A stretch of 5,166 nucleotides of DNA from Thermoleophilaceae bacterium (GTDB lineage: Bacteria > Actinomycetota > Thermoleophilia > Solirubrobacterales > Thermoleophilaceae): the NCBI GenBank assembly GCA_013813135.1, contig JACCSF010000360.1:1-5166 (forward strand). Reading direction: 5' to 3'. The notes below the pieces were generated by a model. The model had not been told where the DNA came from and did not search any database. It worked only from the letters and a program-made list of their open reading frames with translations. Within the stretch, counting starts at the first letter, position 1, and each line of letters starts with the position of its first letter. A program made the translations under genes and the position numbers. Shown here in pieces: positions 1 to 5,122 of the stretch.

Positions 1-38
1 ACAAGCTAGCCGACAACCCGGACAGCATCAAACCATAA
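1..38 (+). CDS. Possible C-terminal tail of a rightward gene (partial)
   Basis: From base 3 a plus-strand frame reads KLADNPDSIKP and stops at TAA (36-38). Only eleven residues are visible, so no family can be named. The case for coding is weak: the frame is open, the composition is plausible, and a rightward gene ending here would converge on the leftward dehydrogenase operon with the hairpin at 66-98 between them. After the stop the sequence becomes clearly richer in A and T, as in a true intergenic gap. It could equally be non-coding. Confidence 0.22.
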   Translation, partial: KLADNPDSIKP

Positions 39-65
39 CTTTGGCTACACCAAACTACCACGAAA

Positions 66-98
66 GGCCCGATCCCGCATCACAACTGGGATCGGGCC
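66..98 (-). terminator. Intrinsic terminator of the acyl-CoA dehydrogenase operon
   Basis: A perfect 11-bp stem (GGCCCGATCCC at 66-76, GGGATCGGGCC at 88-98) encloses an 11-base loop. It begins 22 bases beyond the stop codon of the second dehydrogenase gene (stop at 121-123). Read leftward, the stem is followed by TTTCGT, a short imperfect U-tract. Read rightward it is followed by ACAAAC, which does not suit termination. The leftward operon is therefore its main client. A rightward gene ending at 38 might also use it as an mRNA 3' stabiliser. Confidence 0.78.
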
Positions 99-120
99 AC
101 AAACGGCCGAAAACTTGCGG

Positions 121-1227
121 CTAGAGCCCCAGCGTCTTCGCGATGATGTTCTTCTGGATCTCGGAGGTGCCGCCGTAGATCGTCCCGACGACGGCCGCGC
201 GCAGGTAGCGCTCCATCGGGTACTCGGTGGCGTAGCCGTAGCCGCCCATGATCTGCATGCCCTCGAGCGCGCAGCGCTTGGCCAGCTCGGTGGCCGCCAG
301 CTTGGCCATCGACGCTTCCTGGGGCAGCATGCGGCCCGGGTCCTCGTCGGTCAGCGACGCCACCCAGCGCACCAGCAGCCGCACCTGAGCGATGTCTGTC
401 GCCAGGTCGGCGAACTTGTGTGAAATCGCCTGGAAAGTCCCCACCGGGCGGCCGAACTGGCGCCGCTCCTTGGCGTAGGCGAGAGCGTCGTCGAACGTGC
501 GCTGCGTCAGCCCCAGCGCGGTGGCGGCCAGGATGGTGCGCTCGTAGTTGAGCCCCGCCATCAGCTGCGTCCAGCCGCTGCCGGCCGCGCCCAGCAGCGC
601 CTCCTCGGGCACGCGCACGCCGCCGAGGTGGATCTCGTTGGTCTCCTCGCCGCCGAGCGTCGGGATCGGCGTGATCGTCATCCCGTCGGTGCCCCGCGGG
701 ACGAGGATCATCGACATGTCCTCGTGGCGCTCACCCGAGCCGGTGCGGCAGACGATCAGGATGTGGCTCGCCTTGTGGGCGTACGAGCACCACATCTTCG
801 CCCCGTCGACCACCCACGAGCCGTTGTCGCGCCGGGCGCGCGTCTTGAGCGCGGCCACGTCCGAGCCCGCCTCTGGCTCGGACATCGCGATCGCGAGCGT
901 GCCGCCGCCGAGGACGCGCTCGAACAGATCGCGCTTCTGCTCCTCGGTCCCGAAGCGGTTCAGCGCCCCGACCACGATCAGCGTCACGCCGTAGGCGGCC
1001 ACCGGGATGCGCCCGCGCGCGGTTTCCTCGAGAAACAGCGTCGCGTCGAGGAAGCTGCCGCCGGACCCGCCGTACTGCTCGGGGATCTGAAGCCCGTACC
1101 AGCCCAGCTCGCCCATCCGAGCCGCGACCTCGTCGGAGTGGCCGTCCTCGGGCCGGTCGAGGCGCTCGCGCGCGGCGAAGTCGCGGATCGCCTCGACGAA
1201 CGCCTCCTGCTCGAATGTGAGCTTCAC
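121..1227 (-). CDS. Acyl-CoA dehydrogenase, FadE type with IVD-like catalytic Glu position
   Basis: This 368-aa flavoenzyme should oxidise an acyl-CoA to the trans-2-enoyl-CoA, the first step of beta-oxidation, passing electrons to an electron-transfer flavoprotein. The helical N-terminal domain spans about 1-112. The beta domain (about 113-215) opens with the family signature MSEPEAGSD (115-123). The C-terminal helical domain carries RRQFGRP (255-261) and Q266, of the kind that contacts FAD, and GGTSEIQ (352-358). The position holding the catalytic Glu of medium-chain enzymes (YEGTS) is Gly here (YGGTS). E229 in LNYER sits where isovaleryl-CoA dehydrogenase has its catalytic Glu, so it is the probable base. 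The second family signature has Ala (344) where Asp is usual. The GTG start at 1227 lies 2 bases after the upstream dehydrogenase stop. No good Shine-Dalgarno is visible, so translational coupling is likely. Substrate chain length cannot be read from the sequence. Confidence 0.93.
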   Translation of the reverse strand: MKLTFEQEAFVEAIRDFAARERLDRPEDGHSDEVAARMGELGWYGLQIPEQYGGSGGSFLDATLFLEETARGRIPVAAYGVTLIVVGALNRFGTEEQKRDLFERVLGGGTLAIAMSEPEAGSDVAALKTRARRDNGSWVVDGAKMWCSYAHKASHILIVCRTGSGERHEDMSMILVPRGTDGMTITPIPTLGGEETNEIHLGGVRVPEEALLGAAGSGWTQLMAGLNYERTILAATALGLTQRTFDDALAYAKERRQFGRPVGTFQAISHKFADLATDIAQVRLLVRWVASLTDEDPGRMLPQEASMAKLAATELAKRCALEGMQIMGGYGYATEYPMERYLRAAVVGTIYGGTSEIQKNIIAKTLGL

Positions 1228-1229
1228 GC

Positions 1230-2486
1230 CTACCCGACCGCTGCGCGGCCGGCCGAGGCGGCCGCCTGCGCCGAGGCGGGCTCGCGCGGCTTGAAGCGGT
1301 TGAGCTCGCGCAGCGCGATCACCATCTTGTGCACCTCGTCGGGCCCGTCCGCGATGCGCAGCCAGCGGCCCTGGCGCCACTGGGCGGCCAGCGGCACGTC
1401 GTCGGACATGCCGAGCGCGCCGTGCACCTGCATCGCCCTGTCCAGCACGCGCTGGTGCATCTGCGCCGCGATCACCTTGATCATCGAGATGTCCTGGCGG
1501 GCGGCGCGCTTGCCCTCCGTGTCCATCCTCCAGGCGGCGTGCAGCACCATCAGGCGCGCGGAGTCGATCTCCATGCGCGACTTCGCGATGAAGTCCTGGA
1601 CGAACTGCTTCTCGGCCAGGGGGCCGCCGAAGGACTCGCGCTCGTGCGCCCGCCGGCACATCAGCTCGAAGGCGCGCTCCGCGGAGCCGATCGCACGCAT
1701 GCAGTGGTGGATGCGGCCCGGACCGAGCCTGTCCTGAGCGATCGAGAAGCCGGCACCGCGCTCGCCGAGCACGTTGCCGGCGGGCACGCGACAGTCCTCG
1801 TAGAGAACCTCCCAGTGGCCCGGGCCCTCGTCGTGGCCCATGACCGGCACCGGCCGCACGCCGGTGAAGCCGGGCGTGTCGATCGGGACGAGGATCATGC
1901 TGGCGCGCTTGTGCGGCGGCGCGTCGGGGTCGGTCACGACCATCGCGATCGCCACCGAGGCGCCGTTGTAGCCGGAGGTGAACCACTTGTGCCCGTTGAT
2001 GACCCACTCGTCGCCGTCGAGCTCCGCGCGCGACACGAGCCGGGTCGGATCCGAGCCGCTCGTGTTCGGCTCGGTCATCGAGAAGCACGAGCGAATCTCG
2101 CCGTCCAGCAGCGGCTGCAGCCAGCGCTCCTTCTGCTCCTCGGTCCCGTGCTCGGCGACGATCTCCATGTTGCCCGTGTCGGGGGCGGCGCAGTTGAAGA
2201 CCGTCGGCGCCACGCCGCTGCGGCCCATCAGCTCGCAGAGCATCCCGTACTCCCAGTTGGTGAGGCCGGGGCCGAAGCGGTCGTCCGGCAGGAACAGGTT
2301 CCAGAGCCCCTCGGCCCTGGCGCGCTCGCGCAGCTCCACCACGATCTCGGGGTAGGCCACGCCCGCGCGGACCTCCCGGTCGGTGGCCTCCATGGCCTCG
2401 CGCTCGACGGGCTCGACGTGCTCCTCCATGAACTCGCGAATCCGGTCGAGGAGTACTGCCACGCGGTCCGACGGTGCGAAATCCAT
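1230..2486 (-). CDS. Acyl-CoA dehydrogenase, ACAD10/ACAD11-like
   Basis: This 418-aa protein is the first gene of the leftward pair. The N-terminal helical domain spans about 1-133. The beta-domain signature MTEPNTSGSD is at 137-146, RESFGGPL at 283-290 with Q294, and ADGPDEVH at 379-386. The motifs LGPGRIHHCMR (254-264) and GPDEVH are, from memory, typical of the ACAD10/ACAD11 branch. That branch has Asp (D380 here) where medium-chain enzymes have the catalytic Glu, while the alternative site used by the downstream enzyme is Gly (257). Some members of this branch act on 4-hydroxyacyl-CoAs together with a kinase-like partner (human ACAD11, Pseudomonas LvaC). No such kinase is visible here, so the substrate is open. 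The C-terminus ends in an Ala-rich tail (about 402-418) outside the conserved fold. The ATG at 2486 is chosen because it opens the conserved N-terminus and follows a TAGGCT box by 8 bases. Confidence 0.92.
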   Translation of the reverse strand: MDFAPSDRVAVLLDRIREFMEEHVEPVEREAMEATDREVRAGVAYPEIVVELRERARAEGLWNLFLPDDRFGPGLTNWEYGMLCELMGRSGVAPTVFNCAAPDTGNMEIVAEHGTEEQKERWLQPLLDGEIRSCFSMTEPNTSGSDPTRLVSRAELDGDEWVINGHKWFTSGYNGASVAIAMVVTDPDAPPHKRASMILVPIDTPGFTGVRPVPVMGHDEGPGHWEVLYEDCRVPAGNVLGERGAGFSIAQDRLGPGRIHHCMRAIGSAERAFELMCRRAHERESFGGPLAEKQFVQDFIAKSRMEIDSARLMVLHAAWRMDTEGKRAARQDISMIKVIAAQMHQRVLDRAMQVHGALGMSDDVPLAAQWRQGRWLRIADGPDEVHKMVIALRELNRFKPREPASAQAAASAGRAAVG

Positions 2487-2494
2487 GGCACGGC

Positions 2495-2500
2495 AGCCTA
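2495..2500 (-). promoter_or_regulatory. -10 box of the dehydrogenase operon, leaderless type
   Basis: Read leftward, TAGGCT is followed by 8 bases (GCCGTGCC) and then the ATG at 2486. A TANNNT box this close to the start would put the transcription start at or next to the start codon, as in actinobacterial leaderless mRNAs. No Shine-Dalgarno lies between. I could not identify a convincing -35 box. The call rests on position and on three similar boxes elsewhere in the window. Confidence 0.55.
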
Positions 2501-2524
2501 CCGCGCCGGGCGCAAGCGGCTGTC

Positions 2525-2553
2525 TTGGCCGGCCCGCAGCGATCGCCTAGAGT
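2525..2553 (+). promoter_or_regulatory. Promoter of the enoyl-CoA hydratase (pseudo)gene
   Basis: TTGGCC (2525-2530) matches four of six bases of the -35 consensus and is followed by a 17-base spacer and TAGAGT (2548-2553). The ATG at 2564 comes 10 bases after the -10 box, so the transcript would have a leader of only a few bases or none. It is divergent from the dehydrogenase promoter at 2495-2500, with both packed into the 77-base gap between the two start codons. Confidence 0.58.
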
Positions 2554-2563
2554 GGCCCGCCCG

Positions 2564-3234
2564 ATGCCGAAGCTGCTCACCGCCAAGCGCGACCGGATCG
2601 CCTTCCTGACGATCAACCGGCCCGAGGCCAAGAACGCGATCGACCCGGCGACGCAACGAGCTGCTCTGGCAGGCGTGGGAGGACTTTCGCGACGACGACT
2701 CCGTCGATGTCGCGATCCTGACCGGCGCCGGCGACGCCTTCTGCTCCGGTGCCGACCTCAAGACGTACATCCCGCCCTGGATCCAGGACGCGACACCGCG
2801 CAAGGTGCGTGACAACGTCGCCACGGGCCTGGGCGGGCTCACGCACGGGCTGCACCGCATCCACAAGCCGACGATCGCCGCCGTCAACGGCTGGGCGCTC
2901 GCCGGCGGGCTCGAGCTCGCGCTGGCGTGCGACATCCGCATTGCCTCCGATCGCGCCCGGTTCGGCTCGTTCGAGGCACGCCGCGGCTATCACCATGGAG
3001 ACGGCGGGAGCGTGCGACTGGTCAACGTCTGCGGAGCAGGTGGCCGGCCACATCCTGCGCAACTCGCAGACCGCGGTGCGCTCCGCGAAGGAGACGATCC
3101 TCGACGTGATCGGCAGGCCGCTCGACGACCAGCTTCGGCTGGAGGCACTGAACGCCTACGCGTGCGCCGATCCGGAGGAGACGATGGAGCTGCTGCGGCG
3201 CTTCTACGAGAAGACGGACGCCGGGCGCGCCTAG
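2564..3234 (+). pseudogene. Enoyl-CoA hydratase/isomerase (crotonase family), broken
   Basis: The reading must be pieced together from three frames. Residues 1-30 (2564-2653) start MPKLLTAKRDR and end NAIDPAT. An extra base at about 2654 then shifts the frame. Reading resumes at 2655 with NELLWQAWEDF and runs to VRLVNVCG (about 3035). It then jumps frame again to AEQVAGHILRN (from 3031) and ends EKTDAGRA at TAG 3232-3234. The crotonase oxyanion motif FCSGADLK (59-66 of the rebuilt protein), HKPTIAAVNG (100-109) and FGSFEARRG with the first catalytic-type Glu (137) are present. The second junction removes an estimated 40 codons by comparison with the family, including the EMLLTG-like segment with the second catalytic-type Glu and the GLVN region. 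The rebuilt product is about 222 aa against a usual 255-280. It would have been the hydratase step beside the divergent dehydrogenases, and it is almost certainly inactive. One base could be a read error, but the deletion is harder to explain that way. Confidence 0.88.
3231..3234. repeat. Left copy of CTAG target-site duplication
   Basis: CTAG directly abuts the left inverted repeat and recurs directly outside the right one at 4242-4245. Its last three bases are the TAG stop of the hydratase pseudogene. CTAG is its own reverse complement, so four bases alone are modest proof of duplication. The coincidence with stop codons on both sides strengthens it. Confidence 0.68.
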
Positions 3235-3251
3235 ATCACTGATTCCTAATC
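3235..3251 (+). repeat. Left terminal inverted repeat (IRL)
   Basis: ATCACTGATTCCTAATC matches the reverse complement of 4225-4241 (ATGACTGATTCCTATTC) at 15 of 17 positions, with an uninterrupted 11-base core ACTGATTCCTA at 3238-3248. It is the presumed transposase binding and cleavage end. Confidence 0.87.
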
Positions 3252-3269
3252 GCCGGGGTCGGCGATTGG
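3246..3269 (+). other. Hairpin overlapping the IS left end
   Basis: AATCGCCG (3248-3255) and CGGCGATT (3260-3267) form a perfect 8-bp stem with a GGGT loop. A T-G wobble (3247/3268) and a C-G pair (3246/3269) extend it to 10 pairs. No T-tract follows on either strand, so it is not a classical terminator. It starts inside the inverted repeat, so only RNA read in from outside would contain it in full. It may shield the transposase from read-through or be part of the transposase recognition site. Both roles are inference. Confidence 0.6.
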
Positions 3270-3329
3270 CCAGGTAGGGGCAAAGGGGGAGGCCGTCGAA
3301 GGTCGGCGTGTCTTTGCAACGTCGACCAC

Positions 3330-3335
3330 GGAGGT
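3330..3335 (+). promoter_or_regulatory. Shine-Dalgarno of the transposase gene
   Basis: GGAGGT stands 6 bases before the GTG at 3342 and fixes that start. It is the only strong Shine-Dalgarno before a gene in this window. The host genes around it have weak or no such site. Confidence 0.85.
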
Positions 3336-3341
3336 GGCCAA

Positions 3342-4217
3342 GTGCCCGCCGACCTCGACGGCCTTCTGACCGCACTTTATGTGCTCGCCGACGATTTCCT
3401 GCCCAAGCGAGATCGCTCCCGTCCGGGGCGCAAGCCGAGGATCGCCGATGCCGAGGTGATCTGCTTGGCGGTGGCCCAGGTCTTGCTCGACTGCCCCAAG
3501 GAGCGGCGCTTCCTGCGCTTCGCCCGCCGGCGCCTGGGGAGCCTCTTCCCCTACATTCCCGGCCAGTCGGGCTACAACAAGCGCGTCCGGGCGCTGGCGC
3601 CGCAGATCGTCACCCTGCTCGGTTACCTGGCCCGGAGCTCGCCGTCTTGGTGCGACGGGCTGCGCCTGATCGATGCCACCCCGGTCCCCTGCGGGCAGTC
3701 GCGCGAGACCGTGAAGCGAAGCGAGTTCGCCGGTCATGCTGCCTATGGCTACTGCGCCGCGCACTCGCGCCACTTCTGGGGTTTTAAGCTCTATCTGCTC
3801 TGCGCCTGCGACGGTATGCCGATCGCCTTCGAGCTGGCCCCGGCCAACGCGCCCGAGCGCGAGGTCGTCGCCGAGCTGCTCGAGCGCGTCGACCTTGAGG
3901 GCTACACCGTACTCGGAGACAAGGGGCTTTCGGGGGCCGAGCTCGAGCAACTCGTCGAGGCCCTCGGCGGCGCCTTCCTGCGCCCCGACCGCCGCGACGA
4001 GGCGCCTCGGTTCGGAAACCTCGGCGGCGTTCGCCAGTGGATCGAGGCGATCTTCGACCAGCTCAAGGACCAGCTCTCGCTCGAGCGCCACGGCGCCCAC
4101 ACGTTGGCCGGCCTATGCGCCTGCATCGCCCAACGCCTGCTCGCCTTCGGCGCGGTCGTCTGGCACAACCGCGAGATCGGCGAGCCCGGCCGCAGCCTGA
4201 TCGCCTATGACCACTGA
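3342..4217 (+). CDS. IS982-family DDE transposase
   Basis: This 291-aa transposase should cut and join the element ends. An N-terminal helical region (about 1-100) contains a basic RPGRKPR patch (27-33). An RNase H-like DDE core follows, with D111 in RLIDATPVPC, D193 in VLGDKGLSG and E235 in RQWIEAIFDQLK as the likely metal-binding triad. The block YGYCAAHSRHFWGFKLYL (135-152), the E-x-LK segment and the ending RSLIAYDH are what I recognise from actinobacterial IS982 transposases. Length is normal for the family and I see no frameshift or stop. The GTG start at 3342 is set by GGAGGT 6 bases upstream, and the TGA at 4215-4217 lies 7 bases before the right inverted repeat. No clear internal promoter was found in 3270-3330, so expression may be low or depend on outside transcription. 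Confidence 0.93.
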   Translation: MPADLDGLLTALYVLADDFLPKRDRSRPGRKPRIADAEVICLAVAQVLLDCPKERRFLRFARRRLGSLFPYIPGQSGYNKRVRALAPQIVTLLGYLARSSPSWCDGLRLIDATPVPCGQSRETVKRSEFAGHAAYGYCAAHSRHFWGFKLYLLCACDGMPIAFELAPANAPEREVVAELLERVDLEGYTVLGDKGLSGAELEQLVEALGGAFLRPDRRDEAPRFGNLGGVRQWIEAIFDQLKDQLSLERHGAHTLAGLCACIAQRLLAFGAVVWHNREIGEPGRSLIAYDH

Positions 4218-4224
4218 TGCCGCT

Positions 4225-4241
4225 GAATAGGAATCAGTCAT
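4225..4241 (-). repeat. Right terminal inverted repeat (IRR)
   Basis: The top strand reads GAATAGGAATCAGTCAT, which is the inverted partner of 3235-3251 with two mismatches. It begins 7 bases after the transposase stop codon and abuts the CTAG at 4242. Confidence 0.87.
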
Positions 4242-4245
4242 CTAG
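4242..4245. repeat. Right copy of CTAG target-site duplication
   Basis: CTAG directly outside the right inverted repeat, matching 3231-3234. Its first three bases (CTA) are, on the minus strand, the TAG stop of the zinc-ribbon gene. Confidence 0.68.
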
Positions 4246-4709
4246 CCCTGGAGCAGCCAGGCGATCAGCGCGGCGCCGGCGCCTCCAAGCGCGATCACCG
4301 CGACCAGCTTGATCGGGTTCGGGGGCTCGGCCGCGCCGGCCGTCGGACCCAGGTCGGCCTCGTGCAGCAGCTCGCGCGCGGCCGCCGCGCCGGCCTCGGG
4401 CACGAGCACGTCCCGCGGACCGGCTGCGAGGAAGTCCGGCACGTCGAAGCCGGCAGTGCGTCGCAGGAGGCTCGGCACGCCCTCCTCCAGCAGCAGCCCC
4501 TGGATCAGCTCCGCCTCCGCCTGATTGCGCCCGCCGGCCACACGCACCAGCTCGCCCTCGGTGTAGCGCGGGTCGATCTTGCGGGCGCGCTCGTGCGCGG
4601 CGCTGAGCGGCTCGTCGATCTGCTCGCCGCCGGGCGTCACGAGCGGCATCCCACAGCGGACGCAGAAAGCCTCGTCCCCGGCGGGAACGTCGCCGCACTC
4701 CGGGCACAC
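4242..4709 (-). CDS. Zinc-ribbon / DUF2007-like protein with C-terminal membrane helix
   Basis: This 155-aa protein has three visible parts. An N-terminal zinc ribbon has paired cysteines C2-P-E-C5 and C16-V-R-C19, followed by a linker. Residues about 49-116 (YTEGELVRVAGGRNQAEAEL, then a GLLLEEGVPSLLRR stretch and an RDVLVPEAGAAAARELL stretch) resemble the DUF2007 'putative signal transducing' fold. A hydrophobic segment at about 133-153 is probably a transmembrane anchor near the extreme C-terminus. The topology would leave the ribbon and DUF2007-like domain in the cytoplasm. The function of this architecture is not known to me. The GTG start at 4709 places the first cysteine at residue 2 and lies 4 bases after the stop of the JAMM protease gene, so the two are almost certainly co-transcribed. 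The TAG stop lies in the CTAG that abuts the IS. Confidence 0.82.
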   Translation of the reverse strand: MCPECGDVPAGDEAFCVRCGMPLVTPGGEQIDEPLSAAHERARKIDPRYTEGELVRVAGGRNQAEAELIQGLLLEEGVPSLLRRTAGFDVPDFLAAGPRDVLVPEAGAAAARELLHEADLGPTAGAAEPPNPIKLVAVIALGGAGAALIAWLLQG

Positions 4710-4713
4710 GAGC

Positions 4714-5097
4714 TCATTCGGTTTCGAGGGGTTCCTCCTCGACCTTGCCGTCCGCGATCCGCCAGACGCGCACCTCCGGCTCGCCTGCCAGCGAGACGAT
4801 CAGGTAGCACCAGTGTGGGTAGTGGGCCAGGTTGATGTCGGTCTGCGAGGGCTCGGCGGGGCTCTTGGGGTGCGAGTGGTAGATGCCGACCTCGAAGCCG
4901 TCGTCGTCGAGCTCGTTGGCGGCCCGCAGCGCGTCGAACTCGAACTCGTAGCCGTACGGCGAATGCCGCCTGTTCACGGCGCGAAAGACCTCTTCCACCA
5001 CACCGTCGCGGGCGCGCAGGTACCCGCAGCACTCGTTGGGCGCCTCCTCCCGGGCGTGCGCCACGATCTCTGCCCGGTCGGCGCGGGAGATCCTCAC
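4714..5097 (-). CDS. JAMM/Mov34-MPN family metalloprotease
   Basis: With the GTG at 5097 the protein has 127 aa. It carries a complete JAMM zinc site: E22 in NECCGYL, then H74-S-H76-P with seven residues to S84 and two to D87 (HSHPKSPAEPSQTD). Bacterial stand-alone JAMM proteins of this size remove cysteine or peptide adducts from the C-terminus of ubiquitin-like sulfur carriers, for example Mec acting on CysO in Mycobacterium tuberculosis. No carrier or cysteine synthase gene is visible here, so that substrate is inference. The start is uncertain. GTG 5097 follows a TAGCCT box by 7 bases and begins the conserved fold (MRISRADRAEIV). ATG 5124 (136 aa) and GTG 5139 (141 aa) are in frame, but they would overlap the divergent gene starting at 5123. 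It is first in an operon with the zinc-ribbon gene. Confidence 0.9.
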   Translation of the reverse strand: MRISRADRAEIVAHAREEAPNECCGYLRARDGVVEEVFRAVNRRHSPYGYEFEFDALRAANELDDDGFEVGIYHSHPKSPAEPSQTDINLAHYPHWCYLIVSLAGEPEVRVWRIADGKVEEEPLETE

Positions 5098-5104
5098 CGG
5101 GGGA

Positions 5105-5110
5105 AGGCTA
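5105..5110 (-). promoter_or_regulatory. -10 box of the JAMM/zinc-ribbon operon, leaderless type
   Basis: Read leftward, TAGCCT is followed by 7 bases (TCCCCCG) and the GTG at 5097. It overlaps the opposite-facing box at 5109-5114 by two bases, with both built on the palindrome CTAG (5108-5111). No convincing -35 was found. Confidence 0.5.
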
Positions 5111-5114
5111 GTGT
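5109..5114 (+). promoter_or_regulatory. -10 box of the Tat-signal gene, leaderless type
   Basis: TAGTGT is followed by 8 bases (GCTCCCGC) and the ATG at 5123. It shares CTAG with the minus-strand box at 5105-5110. No Shine-Dalgarno lies before the ATG. Confidence 0.5.
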
Positions 5115-5122
5115 GCTCCCGC

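Larger units (their letters stand above)
3235..4241 (+). mobile_element. Complete insertion sequence, IS982 type, 1007 bp
   Basis: A single intact transposase gene (3342-4217) is bounded by imperfect terminal inverted repeats, 15 of 17 bases matching, at 3235-3251 and 4225-4241. CTAG is repeated immediately outside each end. The length near 1 kb and the single DDE transposase gene fit the IS982 family, to which the protein belongs by recognition. If the family ends begin at AC, as I recall, the true tips could be 3238 and 4238 (ACTGATTCC). No direct repeat fits those tips, so I prefer the outer boundary with CTAG duplicated. Intact ends, target duplication and reading frame suggest a recent, possibly still mobile copy. 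The element sits exactly between two convergent genes and interrupts neither. Confidence 0.88.

Noticed and set aside
40..54. Small hairpin TTTGG-CTACA-CCAAA near the left edge.
   Set aside because: The stem is only five pairs with no T-tract. It is too weak to call a terminator beside the strong one at 66-98.
628..2609. Long plus-strand open frames opposite the two dehydrogenase genes.
   Set aside because: They are composition artefacts of GC-rich codons on the other strand. They have His/Arg/Ala-rich text, no family motifs and no ribosome sites.
1228..2631. The frame of the downstream dehydrogenase stays open leftward all the way from 2631, suggesting an 836-residue fusion protein.
   Set aside because: The upstream part is Arg/Gly-rich noise antisense or out of frame to the ACAD11-like gene. 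The recognisable protein begins at the GTG at 1227, directly after the upstream stop.
2640..3060. Programmed frameshifting as an explanation for the split hydratase.
   Set aside because: There is no slippery run at 2651-2656, and the second junction lacks a conserved segment as well as changing frame. Mutation is the simpler reading.
2613..3062. Minus-strand open frames over the hydratase pseudogene.
   Set aside because: The plus strand gives clear crotonase motifs across the same stretch, although in shifted frames. The minus-strand text has no motif.
3246..4100. A leftward open frame of 284 codons antisense to the transposase.
   Set aside because: It shows no recognisable domain. The opposite strand has a full DDE transposase with a Shine-Dalgarno and correct placement inside the inverted repeats.
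3235..4241. Assignment of the element to the IS5 family because of the CTAG target.
   Set aside because: The transposase motifs (YGYCAAHSRHFWG block, RSLIAYDH ending) match IS982-type proteins as I know them. A 4-bp palindromic duplication alone is not enough to override that.
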